From assembly GCA_963732345.1 (NCBI GenBank), contig CAVSZI010000019.1:186001-250000 (forward strand): 64,000 nt of DNA. Direction: 5' to 3'. The notes below the pieces were generated by a model that searched no databases, had not been told where the DNA came from, and saw only the letters and a program-made list of their open reading frames with translations. This DNA is from Bog-532 sp963732345 (GTDB lineage Bacteria > Actinomycetota > Actinomycetes > Streptosporangiales > Streptosporangiaceae). Shown here one piece after another: positions 1-7,852 of this stretch (the stretch's first letter is position 1; each line of letters opens with the position of its first letter). The position numbers and the translations under genes were made by a program.

Positions 1-165
1 CCGCGGCGGCTGGACCGCCCGGCCCGGCGGGCCCTGCGTCCGCGGCAGGCGCAGCGGGCCCGGCAGGCGCAGCGGACCCGGCAGGCGCAGCGGACCCAGC
101 GGGGCCCAGTGGGCCCGGCAGGCGCAGCGAGCCCGGCGGGCCAGGCTAGCCCGCGACCCGGCTAG
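1..165 (+). repeat. 18-bp tandem repeat, probable 3' tail of an upstream gene
   Basis: Units of the form CGGCAGGCGCAGCGGACC lie head to tail at 43-60, 61-78 and 79-96, with a fourth at 116-133 after a degenerate spacer. All three forward frames stay open from the window edge across the repeat, stopping at 147-149 (frame 3), 163-165 (frame 1) and 176-178 (frame 2). Frame 3 would read as a Gly/Ala/Pro-rich, collagen-like tail; frame 1 as an Arg/Gln/Ala tail. Which frame, if any, is translated cannot be decided without the upstream sequence. Confidence 0.5.
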
Positions 166-168
166 GCT
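163..168 (+). promoter_or_regulatory. -10 box of a leaderless promoter
   Basis: TAGGCT ends six bases before the GTG start of the cysteine desulfurase gene and there is no Shine-Dalgarno sequence. The spacing places the transcription start at or next to the start codon, as in many actinobacterial leaderless genes. Confidence 0.55.
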
Positions 169-174
169 AACCCC

Positions 175-1344
175 GTGATTTACCTCGATCATGCGGCTAC
201 GACGCCGATGCTGCCCGAGGCCATCGAGGTGATGACGGAGGAGCTGGCTCAGCTCGGTAACCCCTCCTCACTGCACAACGCGGGCCGTCGCGCGCGCCGG
301 GTCGTGGAGGAGTCGCGCGAGCAGATCGCCGAGGTCCTGAACGCCCGCCCGAGTGAGGTGGTCTTCACCAGCGGCGGCACCGAGGCGGACAACCTCGCCG
401 TGAAGGGCCTGTACTGGGCCCGCCGTCAGGCGAATCCGGCCCGGCGGCGGATCCTGGTCACCTCGGTCGAGCATCACGCGGTGCTGGACTCGGTGGGCTG
501 GCTCAGCCGCCACGAGGGCGCCGAGGCCTGCTGGCTGGACGTTGACCGCCAGGGCATGCTCCGGCCCGCGGCCCTGCGCGCCGCCATCGAGGCCGACCCG
601 GGCCGGGTGGCGCTGGTCAGCGTCATGTGGGTAAACAACGAGGTCGGAACGGTGCTGCCGATCGCCGAGCTGGCCGAGGTCGCGCACTCCCACGGGATCG
701 TCTTCCACAGCGACGCCGTGCAGGCCGCCGCGCAGCTCCCGGTCGACTTCGCGGCCTCCGGCGCGGACGCGCTGACCGTTACCGGGCACAAGCTCGGTGG
801 CCCCATCGGCGTCGGGGCGCTGCTGCTGCGGCGGGGCACCGAGCCCGTGCCGGTCCTGCACGGGGGCGGCCAGGAACGTGACGTGCGTTCCGGCACCCTC
901 GACGCCCCGGCTATCCGGGCCTTCGCGACCGCCGTCATCATCTCGGCGGAGCGCCGCGAGGCCGAGGCCAAGCGCCTGGCCGTGCTGCGGGACGACCTGA
1001 TCCGGCAGGTCACCGAGGCGGTCCCGGACGCCGTGCTGAACGGGCCGCCGCCCGGCCCGGGCCGGCTGCCCGGCAACGCGCACTTCTCCTTCCCCGGCTG
1101 TGAGGGCGACGCACTGCTCATGTTGCTGGACGCCAAGGGCATCGCCTGCTCGACCGGCTCGGCCTGCACCGCCGGCGTGGCCCAGCCCAGCCACGTCCTG
1201 CTCGCCATGGGCGCAGACGAGGACCGGGCGCGCGGCTCGCTGCGCTTCTCCCTGGGCCACACCAGCACCCAGGAAGACGTCGACGCGGTAGCCGCCGCCA
1301 TCGGCGAAGCCGTGGAACGCGCCCGCCGCGCCCCGTCGCGCTGA
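175..1344 (+). CDS. Cysteine desulfurase (NifS/IscS class V aminotransferase)
   Basis: This PLP enzyme removes sulfur from cysteine as a protein-bound persulfide; beside mnmA it most likely feeds tRNA thiolation as well as Fe-S assembly. The 389-residue length is normal. The PLP lysine is Lys206 in a TGHK motif, the cofactor-stacking histidine pair is His100/His101, and the sulfur-carrying cysteine is Cys331 in an STGSAC motif. The N-terminal YLDHAATTP is the family signature. The GTG start is chosen because the protein aligns from its first residues and a TAGGCT box lies six bases upstream, so the message is probably leaderless. mnmA follows after 144 bases on the same strand. The pairing with mnmA is conserved in actinobacteria (known from the group, not testable here). 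Whether it is named IscS or NifS cannot be settled from sequence. Confidence 0.95.
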   Translation: MIYLDHAATTPMLPEAIEVMTEELAQLGNPSSLHNAGRRARRVVEESREQIAEVLNARPSEVVFTSGGTEADNLAVKGLYWARRQANPARRRILVTSVEHHAVLDSVGWLSRHEGAEACWLDVDRQGMLRPAALRAAIEADPGRVALVSVMWVNNEVGTVLPIAELAEVAHSHGIVFHSDAVQAAAQLPVDFAASGADALTVTGHKLGGPIGVGALLLRRGTEPVPVLHGGGQERDVRSGTLDAPAIRAFATAVIISAERREAEAKRLAVLRDDLIRQVTEAVPDAVLNGPPPGPGRLPGNAHFSFPGCEGDALLMLLDAKGIACSTGSACTAGVAQPSHVLLAMGADEDRARGSLRFSLGHTSTQEDVDAVAAAIGEAVERARRAPSR

Positions 1345-1473
1345 CAGTCCGCCCGCCGGTCCCGCCGCCCTGCTCCGCGTCGCCCCGGCTACGTCCCCGC
1401 TCCCTCCGCCACCGCCCCGCCTCCCGTCGACCCTGGCTCGCGTCCCATGGGTGGAGCCGGTCCCGTGGACGCG

Positions 1474-1479
1474 TAGCCT
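1474..1479 (+). promoter_or_regulatory. -10 box, very short leader for mnmA
   Basis: TAGCCT lies nine bases before the ATG of mnmA, again without a Shine-Dalgarno sequence. mnmA therefore probably has its own promoter as well as any read-through from the cysteine desulfurase gene. Confidence 0.4.
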
Positions 1480-1488
1480 CGGTAGGCG

Positions 1489-2574
1489 ATGACTTCTCTA
1501 CGGGTGCTGGCCGCCTTGTCCGGCGGCGTTGATTCGGCGACGGCCGCCGCACGGGCCGTGGACGCCGGCCACGAGGTGACCGCCGTCCATCTCGCGCTGT
1601 CCGCCAACCCGAGCTCCTACCGCACCGGCGCGCGGGGCTGCTGCACGCTGGAGGACGCGCGGGACGCCCGCCGCGCCGCCGACGTGATCGGTGTCCCGTT
1701 CTACGTCTGGGACATGGCCGAACGGTTCCACCACGACGTGGTCGACGACTTCGTGGCCGAGTACGCGGCCGGCCGCACGCCGAACCCGTGCGTCCGCTGC
1801 AACGAGAAGATCAAGTTCGCCGCGGTCCTGGACCGGGCGCTGGCGCTCGGCTTCAACGCGGTCTGCACCGGCCACCACGCCAGGCTGGAGAACGGCCTGC
1901 TGCGCCGCAGCGTCGACAATGCCAAGGACCAGTCCTACGTGCTGGCGGTGCTCACCCGCGACCAGCTCGCGCACGCGATGTTCCCGCTCGGCGACACCAC
2001 CAAGGCCCAGGTCCGCATCGAGGCCGCGCAGCGCGGCCTGGGCGTGGCCGACAAGCCCGACAGCCACGACGTGTGCTTCATCGCCGACGGCGACACCCGC
2101 GGCTTCCTGACCAGGCAGCTGGGCGAGGCCCCCGGCCCAATCGTGGACAGCTCCGGCGCGACGCTCGGCACCCACGACGGCGCCTACGCCTTCACCGTCG
2201 GCCAGCGCCGCGGCCTGCGCCTGGACCGCCCCGCCGCCGACGGCCGCCCCCGCTACGTCCTCGGTATCGAGCCGGTCACCCGGACGGTCACGGTCGGCAC
2301 CGCCGAGGAGCTCGAAGTCCGCGACATCACCGCCCAGCGCCCGGTCTGGACCGGCTGCGACCCGCTCACCGAGCCCCGCGACTGCGAGGTCCAGCTCCGC
2401 GCCCACGGCGAGGTCTACCCCTGCGAGGCCCGCCTCGACGGCGACGCCCTCCAGATCACCCTCCGCGACCCCGCCCGCGGCGTAGCCACCGGCCAGACCG
2501 CCGTCCTCTACGACGGCGACACGGTCCTGGGCAGCGCCACCATCACCGCCACGCGAGTGGCCGTCAGCTCCTAG
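1489..2574 (+). CDS. mnmA: tRNA-specific 2-thiouridylase MnmA
   Basis: MnmA installs the 2-thio group on wobble uridine 34 of Lys, Glu and Gln tRNAs, using ATP to activate the base and sulfur passed from a cysteine desulfurase. The protein has 361 residues. The PP-loop SGGVDS is at residues 11-16, the first catalytic cysteine is Cys101 in NPCVRCNE, and the second is Cys196 in DVCFIADGD. Both catalytic cysteines are present, so it should be active. In related actinobacteria this gene is followed within the same block by the MetE-like gene, ligA and gatCAB; here about 11 kb of unrelated DNA intervenes directly after its stop codon. G+C at third codon positions is very high, as in the housekeeping genes, unlike the DNA that follows. 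Confidence 0.96.
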   Translation: MTSLRVLAALSGGVDSATAAARAVDAGHEVTAVHLALSANPSSYRTGARGCCTLEDARDARRAADVIGVPFYVWDMAERFHHDVVDDFVAEYAAGRTPNPCVRCNEKIKFAAVLDRALALGFNAVCTGHHARLENGLLRRSVDNAKDQSYVLAVLTRDQLAHAMFPLGDTTKAQVRIEAAQRGLGVADKPDSHDVCFIADGDTRGFLTRQLGEAPGPIVDSSGATLGTHDGAYAFTVGQRRGLRLDRPAADGRPRYVLGIEPVTRTVTVGTAEELEVRDITAQRPVWTGCDPLTEPRDCEVQLRAHGEVYPCEARLDGDALQITLRDPARGVATGQTAVLYDGDTVLGSATITATRVAVSS

Positions 2575-2647
2575 CAGGGCCACCGGGATGTGCCCTGAAG
2601 GGGGTTGCCAGCATCCCTTGTCATAGCTGATGGTGGAAGGAAATTGT

Positions 2648-3340
2648 TTGCGCGCGCTCTCGCTAGCGTGCGCGGGGCAGGCTTTGCTGATGCGGCCTAC
2701 GTTGTACTGGACGACTTTCGACGTCACCGGAATGCTGCCAGCCGGGTGGCGGCAGGATGTGCTGGCGGTCGCAGATGAGTCCGATGACCGGGAGTTCCCG
2801 CGTACCCCGGTCATCTCACGTGAGGCGGCTGATGTGCAGCACGTGAAGCGCGGCCGGGTGCACGCGGACCAGGTAGCAAACCGGTTGTCGTGGCTGCGCG
2901 AGCTCTACCGAAGCGAATTCCGGGAGCTGGGTGAGCAGGCGACCAGCGGTAAGGTGTACGCCGCCGCCGACGAGCGGTACGGGACCGTGCTGAACATGCA
3001 GCGCGGCACCCGGATGCGGTTCGAATGTCACGTCGACTCGAACCCGCTGACCGGTCTGCTGTTCTGCACCGACCACGGGCCCGGCGCCGGAGGCGAGCTG
3101 GTGTTCGCGCACGACGAGATGGCCAGCAGCCTGGCCGACGTCGAGCGGTCATGCTCGGCGCTGCGGCCACACGCCGGGCACCTCATCTTCTTCTTCGGCC
3201 GCCAGCACCCGCACTACGTGCGCCCGCTTCGAGCCGACGATGACATCCGCGTGGTGGCGGTGATGAACTACTACACAGACGAGTGCCCGGAATCGACCCG
3301 TCCTCCTGAGCTCAACCGCCACCTGTACGGAGCCGAGTAG
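2648..3340 (+). CDS. 2-oxoglutarate/Fe(II)-dependent oxygenase-like protein
   Basis: The C-terminal half has the double-stranded beta-helix signature of prolyl-4-hydroxylase-type 2OG-Fe(II) oxygenases: an HVD motif (metal ligands His128 and Asp130), GGELVF about 20 residues later, and a C-terminal HPHYVR motif giving the distal His (187 or 189) and the 2OG-binding Arg192. These enzymes hydroxylate proteins or small molecules; the substrate here is unknown. The start is uncertain. TTG at 2648 has a good GGAAGGA about seven bases upstream and gives 230 residues; the first in-frame ATG after it, at 2690, gives 216. It is the first gene of the island inserted after mnmA and has no obvious operon partner; its downstream neighbour is convergent. 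Confidence 0.75.
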   Translation: MRALSLACAGQALLMRPTLYWTTFDVTGMLPAGWRQDVLAVADESDDREFPRTPVISREAADVQHVKRGRVHADQVANRLSWLRELYRSEFRELGEQATSGKVYAAADERYGTVLNMQRGTRMRFECHVDSNPLTGLLFCTDHGPGAGGELVFAHDEMASSLADVERSCSALRPHAGHLIFFFGRQHPHYVRPLRADDDIRVVAVMNYYTDECPESTRPPELNRHLYGAE

Positions 3341-3548
3341 GGGATTGAAGGTCCGCCGTCGGGCGTCGCTTTGGTCCGGGAAATTTTGGAGCCGATAGCG
3401 AGATCATCTACATGAGCGGAACCGTAATGCTCGTAACGGGAGTATAAGGACAGCAGAGACGACCGGCCATGGCGTACTACTTTCTTATTGCGGTGATCGT
3501 AGCCAGTACGGAAATTAATCCTGGCCAGCGTAGCTTTGTCACCGTAGA

Positions 3549-4130
3549 TTATGTGTTCCCACGCTCATTTTGGACGGCTTCCCACGCGCTTTTAAGTGCT
3601 CTGTGCAATTTCAAAGTTGCTTGGTACTGTGTGATGGCCTTGACGCCGAGTGAACTCGCCATTGCTTCGGGCGCGAGATCGTGTGGAGGCGTGCTTTTGC
3701 ACGCGATACCATAAGTGTGCATTATTTCGCCGTCGGCCGGAAATGGAAGTCCCCGCAAATCTCCGATCGCTGCTGCTACGGCCTGCAACGGGTCCGTCAG
3801 GGAGGACGGGCAGCGAGCCGAAAGGTTTTCCAGATGCCACTGAAGTCGGGCCAGGTCAGTGAAGGCCATAGCTTGGCTGTCCAGCGGTCGGGTCCGCGCT
3901 TCAGATGCTATATCTTCTGTCCGGCGAAGCGTATCCTGAACATCTACGAACACCAATTCCCAGGAATCTCGCCGGTCTAGGCGTTGCCGCCGCGCTTCTT
4001 TTTCTGCGGCCTCGACAGTCGCACGCGCCTGATCAATTTTACGATAGGCCCTCAGTGCTATGTGCTGCCAGATAGCTATGGTCACCGAAACAGGAATGGC
4101 GATTGTTTCGACCGTGAAAGCGTAGTCCAC
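3549..4130 (-). CDS. Unknown protein, N-terminal membrane helix plus coiled coil
   Basis: I do not recognise the family. The 193-residue product starts with a hydrophobic stretch (about residues 6-28) that should form a single membrane anchor. A charged heptad-like region (about 31-60) suggestive of a coiled coil follows, then a soluble alpha-helical domain. The GTG start at 4130 is supported by a strong AAAGGAG seven bases upstream. G+C is clearly lower than in the flanking housekeeping genes, in line with acquired DNA. A short open frame on the opposite strand at 3469-3714 overlaps its 3' end and is less convincing because it lacks a ribosome binding site. It stands alone between the convergent oxygenase and the GntR region. 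Confidence 0.7.
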   Translation of the reverse strand: MDYAFTVETIAIPVSVTIAIWQHIALRAYRKIDQARATVEAAEKEARRQRLDRRDSWELVFVDVQDTLRRTEDIASEARTRPLDSQAMAFTDLARLQWHLENLSARCPSSLTDPLQAVAAAIGDLRGLPFPADGEIMHTYGIACKSTPPHDLAPEAMASSLGVKAITQYQATLKLHRALKSAWEAVQNERGNT

Positions 4131-4786
4131 CAGCGTGCTCCTTTCCTGCTGACTTCAGGAGGCACATATGCACGGCTAAGTAACGTGCGGGCTGCTGGAT
4201 GCATGCGCTGGATGTGCGCGGTCTAAAACCGGCTCCTTAGCGAATGTGCAGCCGAAATACCGCAACGCCGTATGGTGAGGACGATGCTTACTCGCAGTTA
4301 CCGGAACAGCCTCCTGCGGTGGGACCGCGATTCCGGTCATGCACGTGTAGCAGAGTGTAATCATTTGAGTGAATCGTACAGTGCCAGATGCGAGGCCATA
4401 GACGCCCGTCCGGAAGCGAAAACGTCCGTGCAGGGCTAACACTTACGGCCGATCGGTGGCACGCCGTCTGTGGTGAGCCGTCGGCGCCGCGTGGCGTGCG
4501 GCCTCGCGGCGCCGACGACTATCTCGACCGCATCAACGGGGGTCGTAGTGCTCGTACCGGTAGTGCAGGGAAGGGCGACCGTATCGCTTTGCCATGGTGA
4601 CGCCTCCTTTCTGTATGTTCTGACCGCTGCGGCAGCAGCCCTGCTTCACATCTGTTCGGCCGTTAAGCCGCGCGGCTTGATCCGGGTCTAAATCCACAAT
4701 TCCGACTAAAATAGACGGAAATTGGTGTTCCCGGGCCGCTCAACTATGTAATTTGACCTGGCTGCCGCCGAAGCGGGTAGTGCTTG
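4131..4786. other. Mostly empty, relatively GC-poor spacer
   Basis: About 650 bases between the membrane-anchored unknown and the first GntR gene. Apart from the 20-codon frame at 4533-4595 I see no convincing gene. A minus-strand frame at 4176-4442 is open for 88 codons but lacks a ribosome binding site and recognisable composition. The base composition is lower in G+C than the surroundings, suggesting foreign or decaying DNA. Confidence 0.5.
4533..4595 (-). CDS. Possible 20-residue peptide with a near-perfect ribosome binding site
   Basis: The minus strand carries AAAGGAGG, seven bases, then ATG and 20 codons ending in TGA. The peptide is very basic and aromatic, with Tyr, His and Arg alternating (sequence MAKRYGRPSLHYRYEHYDPR). 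The ribosome binding site is among the best in the window, which argues for translation. It could be a leader peptide, a small effector, or the intact 5' end of a gene whose remainder has been lost. I do not recognise it. Confidence 0.35.
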   Translation of the reverse strand: MAKRYGRPSLHYRYEHYDPR

Positions 4787-5663
4787 TCACGACGAGGCGT
4801 CCGCAGCGGTTGACCTTGTTGCCTTCGCTCCGTCGGCGGCCGGCTCGCTCGACGATGACGAGCGAGCCGACGGCAGACCGGGCGGCGGGACTTTGCCGGC
4901 TTCCATCTCAAACTGATTGCGATCGCCGGGGTAGATGGTGACGGTCACCCGGATCGGATTGCCTTCCTCGTCGTATCCGGTCCGCTGTACACGGAGCATG
5001 GCCACCTGCACACGTTCAGACAAGTTGAAGAAGGTCCGCTCATTCCCGTCCGGTGGCCGCAGGATGAACTGGTCGCGCCATCCGATCTGATCGATGCCGA
5101 GCCCACGGAGATAATCGACCACTCCGCCTTCGATGTCCCGGGCCTCTAGTAGCCGCGTGGCACCTTTTTCCGTGACGAACTTCATCGGGTAGTAGGTGGT
5201 CTGCATCGAATACGGGGTGCCGTCGATAGATCGCTGCTGGTGCCGGCTGACGACCTGGTCGTCTCCCTTGAGGCCGAGTGACTGCGCAATCTGCGGGGGG
5301 AGGCGGCTGCACCTCCACCCGCGGGCGGGTCTCGTCTGGTACGCGACCCTGCCGTTTGACTTCGGAGCTGTAGATCTTGTCTTCCAGGCCGCCAGCTGCT
5401 GGGTCCACGGCCAGCTTGGACACAAATGGGTCGTTGCGTCCCAGGACGAAGGTCCCCTGGCCGGGTCGGGTCTCGACCAGGCCTCGGGCTACGAGAAGTT
5501 TTATCGCATCACGGACCGTAGTTCTGGAGATCCGCGTATCTGCCCGGCCGTATTCCTCCCTGAGCTCGACTTCGGTCTTGAGCTGTACCCCGGCACGGAG
5601 CTCGCCGGCTTCGATTTGCCGCCGGAGGTCATCGGCGATCACCCGGTACATGGGCTCAGCCAT
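4787..5663 (-). pseudogene. GntR-family regulator with UTRA domain, copy 1, frameshifted
   Basis: The N-terminal part carries a GntR winged-helix DNA-binding domain (MYRVIADDLRRQIEAGEL, then TTVRDAIKLLVARGLVETRPGQGTFV). The C-terminal part, in another frame, carries a UTRA ligand-binding domain ending at 4787. The two halves join if one C is removed from a run of six C on the minus strand at 5295-5300; this restores the reading seen in the third copy. The ATG at 5663 has GGGAGG seven bases upstream. A homopolymer shift is the most error-prone type, so a sequencing error is possible, but the third copy shows the same family is intact elsewhere in this island. It is divergent from the small membrane-protein genes at 5897-6955 and may have controlled them. 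Confidence 0.8.
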
Positions 5664-5896
5664 GCCAGCTCCTCCCGTCGATGTGTCAGTGCAGCACAAC
5701 CCTCAGTGTAGGACGATTCTGAACCATCCAAACTTAGAAATCAGCTTAGACGTCATGTTTAGCCCTCTCAACCTGGCGGTATGAAAGGTACGTACAAGTA
5801 AGACTATCAAGCGAGTCTGATTGTAGGGTAGTTAGGTACCCGTGGTACTGAGAAACGGTAACGATCGCATAATCCCAGCCAGGAGGCCGGGTCGAC

Positions 5897-6049
5897 GTGA
5901 TCGACACCCGTGACTTCGCCTCTGCGGCCAGGCCCGCTCATCGCTCTCTGCTGCATGTGAGCTGGGGCCTCTCCACCACGTCGATCTACTTCCAACAGCA
6001 GGACATCGCCCGGGACGAGTGCAACCCGCCCGGGCACGTGCTCTCGTAA
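5897..6049 (+). CDS. Possible 50-residue protein divergent from GntR copy 1
   Basis: GTG at 5897 follows AGGAGG by ten bases, a slightly long spacing, and opens a 50-codon frame ending TAA at 6047-6049. The product is soluble-looking, with a Gln-rich centre and a single cysteine near the end. I do not recognise it. It sits first in a row of small genes (6130, 6475, 6752) that read away from the GntR gene, so it may be the leading gene of that unit. Confidence 0.35.
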   Translation: MIDTRDFASAARPAHRSLLHVSWGLSTTSIYFQQQDIARDECNPPGHVLS

Positions 6050-6129
6050 GAGCCGACAGGATCCACAGCGAGAGCGACGCACGAGTTACCGGGCGGCGAA
6101 GTAAGCCGCTGGATCTCAGGAGGCAGGCC

Positions 6130-6378
6130 ATGTTCGGACTGCTGATAGCCGCCATTTTGTTCGTTCTCTTCGTGGCGGGGTTCCTAGTTGGAGCACTGCT
6201 GGTCATCGCCGTCCGCATCAACCTTGAGGACAGGGCCGCCAGGCGGCGGATGCTCACGACGCAGCGGCTGGACGGGTCGATCTTGTTGCACGAAGAACCC
6301 CAAGGATCTGTGTCTCGCGGCGTGCGCTGGCTGGCCGGCGCGGGCCAGCGCAACGGCCCGAGGCAACTTCCCCGGTGA
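6130..6378 (+). CDS. Small single-helix membrane protein (82 residues)
   Basis: ATG at 6130 follows AGGAGG by six bases, an excellent start. Residues 2-27 form one strongly hydrophobic helix containing the pattern F-V-A-G-F-L-V-G-A-L, followed by a charged, Arg-rich cytoplasmic tail. The F..GF.VG.L pattern recurs in the proteins at 6475 and 13135, so these look like members of one family of tiny membrane proteins. No enzymatic motif is present. Single-helix proteins with a glycine zipper often act as membrane-complex subunits, regulators or toxins; none of these can be chosen from sequence. Confidence 0.6.
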   Translation: MFGLLIAAILFVLFVAGFLVGALLVIAVRINLEDRAARRRMLTTQRLDGSILLHEEPQGSVSRGVRWLAGAGQRNGPRQLPR

Positions 6379-6474
6379 AGAACGGCGCCGCGACCTGTGG
6401 GCGCCAGCCTCGGTAGGTGGTAGCGGAAGTCGTCGGCGGCACGGACCGCCGACGGCGAGACTGCGGGAGGCCAG

Positions 6475-6627
6475 ATGGCCGATGTGGTCCTTATCGGAAT
6501 CGTTGTCCTCGCATTCTTCGCCGTAGGTTTCGCGGTCGGCGTCCTGATTGTGGGGGTCATCGGGCGCTGGAGGAACGGCCGGCAACGTCGGGACGCCGAC
6601 CGTAAGTCGGGACGCCGACGTAATTAA
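6475..6627 (+). CDS. Tiny membrane protein, family A, copy 1 (50 residues)
   Basis: ATG at 6475 follows GGGAGG by four bases. The protein is one membrane helix (residues 4-30, MADVVLIGIVVLAFFAVGFA at the start) followed by a basic tail rich in Arg. A clear paralogue lies at 13135-13272: both begin MADVVL, share the GF.VGVLIV core and are preceded by the same CTGCGGGAGGCC ribosome-binding region. The gene is too short for most automatic callers. Conservation at two loci with the same partner gene following is the main evidence that it is real. Confidence 0.65.
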   Translation: MADVVLIGIVVLAFFAVGFAVGVLIVGVIGRWRNGRQRRDADRKSGRRRN

Positions 6628-6688
6628 TAGCGGTGCCTCCGGGGTTTCAGATGATCAAGACCCGGGGATACGGTAGTAAGCGCCAATC

Positions 6689-6705
6689 ACAGCGTGTCTC
6701 GCTGT
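6689..6705 (+). promoter_or_regulatory. Conserved inverted repeat ahead of the family B gene
   Basis: ACAGCG-TGTCT-CGCTGT is a perfect 6-bp inverted repeat. Its core AGCGTGTCTCGCTGTA recurs identically at 13415-13430, also upstream of the paralogous family B gene. Conservation of a non-coding 16-mer at both copies suggests an operator, a promoter element or a structured leader. Confidence 0.5.
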
Positions 6706-6751
6706 ACCTGTCCGACGGAACGAGTACCGACGGCCGACGCAGGAGGCCATG

Positions 6752-6955
6752 ATGGCCCGTGACATTGCAGTGGCGGCGTTGGTCGCCTTCTCGACCGGTG
6801 TCATGTCCGGCGTGGTCGTCACCACGGCGCTGGCGATCAGGTCGAAGGGCCGGCGTAATTCTGTGGTCGGCCTGTCGCTGGACCTCCTCGAGATCAAGGT
6901 CCGACGTCTGATGGGGACCCCGGTGCACGGCTCCAGTGCTCGCACGGACAGTTGA
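6752..6955 (+). CDS. Small membrane protein, family B, copy 1 (67 residues)
   Basis: The preferred ATG at 6752 lies five bases after AGGAGG; an adjacent in-frame ATG at 6749 is too close to the ribosome binding site. Residues 4-28 form one membrane helix (MARDIAVAALVAFSTGVMSG at the start), followed by a basic segment and a short amphipathic helix. The paralogue at 13477-13677 matches along the full length, including AFSTGVMSGV. Both copies follow a family A gene, defining a two-gene cassette. Function unknown. Confidence 0.7.
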   Translation: MARDIAVAALVAFSTGVMSGVVVTTALAIRSKGRRNSVVGLSLDLLEIKVRRLMGTPVHGSSARTDS

Positions 6956-7063
6956 TGGGCCGAGTGTCGTCCGCACTACGATAAATTGCTCTGAGCGGAC
7001 AGCCCTTTTGACCGCCTACTCCTACTGGCAAGTGACGCGGGCTGCGCGTCCGAGTACGCTTTT

Positions 7064-7852
7064 TTACACGGTCAATAGCCGTGGCGTCCTTCGGTCTTTC
7101 CGGCCGGTGGGCCGCTGAAAACGCGCACCAGAAGGATAGGACGTATCTCGGCAATATTCTTGCGGCCGGAAGCCCTGTGCCAGATAGTAACTATGCAACG
7201 CGAGATTGCGGGTCCAAACATCGATGCGGACCAGCTCAGCCTGATACCGATGACGAGCATGATCGCACGCCCAGTTGAGCAGAGCGGCGCCAATTCTCAG
7301 CCCGGCGAACCTCCTCGCTACAACGAGGCGGCTGAGATACACAGCAGAATCGTCAAGATCTCCTGGACGATCCCATACCAGTGGATTCGCTTTAGGGTCA
7401 ATTGTCACCGTGGCCACGGCGTATGTCTGCTTTTCGCGCGCTACGGTGACAATCCAGGTTGTCCCCTGCGCCAGCGAAGCCTGGACACGGTCGCTGCGCT
7501 TCCGGCCCTTCTGGTCGGCCCAGTCCTTGGACCATTGATTCGTTTTCTTGCTGGACAGCCACAGCTTCGCCTCATCGATGAGCTCAAGGACAGCGGGCAG
7601 GTCACTGTCAACGGCACACCTGATGTCAAGGCTTAGCTTCCCCTTGCGGACGAGGCTCACGACTACTTCGGACATGTCGTCCGTAACCGGTCCGGGGTAC
7701 TGCGGTTCAGGCTCCACTCGCGCCGTGCAGCTGTCTGCAGTGATGGCAGCAGCGATGTTCCGGACAGGCTCTATCGTCGAATTCGGCATCGCCGGATGGC
7801 CCCGTGGGTGATCAGCCTGCACAGTCGGGCTGATTAAAGGAGATGGTGTCAT
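7064..7852 (-). CDS. GNAT-family N-acetyltransferase
   Basis: The C-terminal two thirds carry a GNAT fold: the acetyl-CoA-binding motif appears as LSRLVVARRFAGLRIGAAL with RFAGLRIG in the pyrophosphate loop, followed by ARHRYQAELVRIDVW and a YYLAQGF strand near the end. Such enzymes acetylate amines on metabolites, antibiotics or proteins; the substrate is unknown. The ATG at 7852 overlaps the stop of the upstream GntR copy 2 as ATGA, so the two were translationally coupled. The first 60 or so residues are not GNAT-like, and internal starts at 7789 (Met22) and 7675 (Met60) are possible. Because its coupled regulator is frameshifted, expression may now be poor. Confidence 0.8.
   Translation of the reverse strand: MTPSPLISPTVQADHPRGHPAMPNSTIEPVRNIAAAITADSCTARVEPEPQYPGPVTDDMSEVVVSLVRKGKLSLDIRCAVDSDLPAVLELIDEAKLWLSSKKTNQWSKDWADQKGRKRSDRVQASLAQGTTWIVTVAREKQTYAVATVTIDPKANPLVWDRPGDLDDSAVYLSRLVVARRFAGLRIGAALLNWACDHARHRYQAELVRIDVWTRNLALHSYYLAQGFRPQEYCRDTSYPSGARFQRPTGRKDRRTPRLLTV

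Noticed and set aside
3469..3714. 81-codon plus-strand frame with a hydrophobic start
   Set aside because: No ribosome binding site, and it overlaps the better supported minus-strand gene at 3549-4130.
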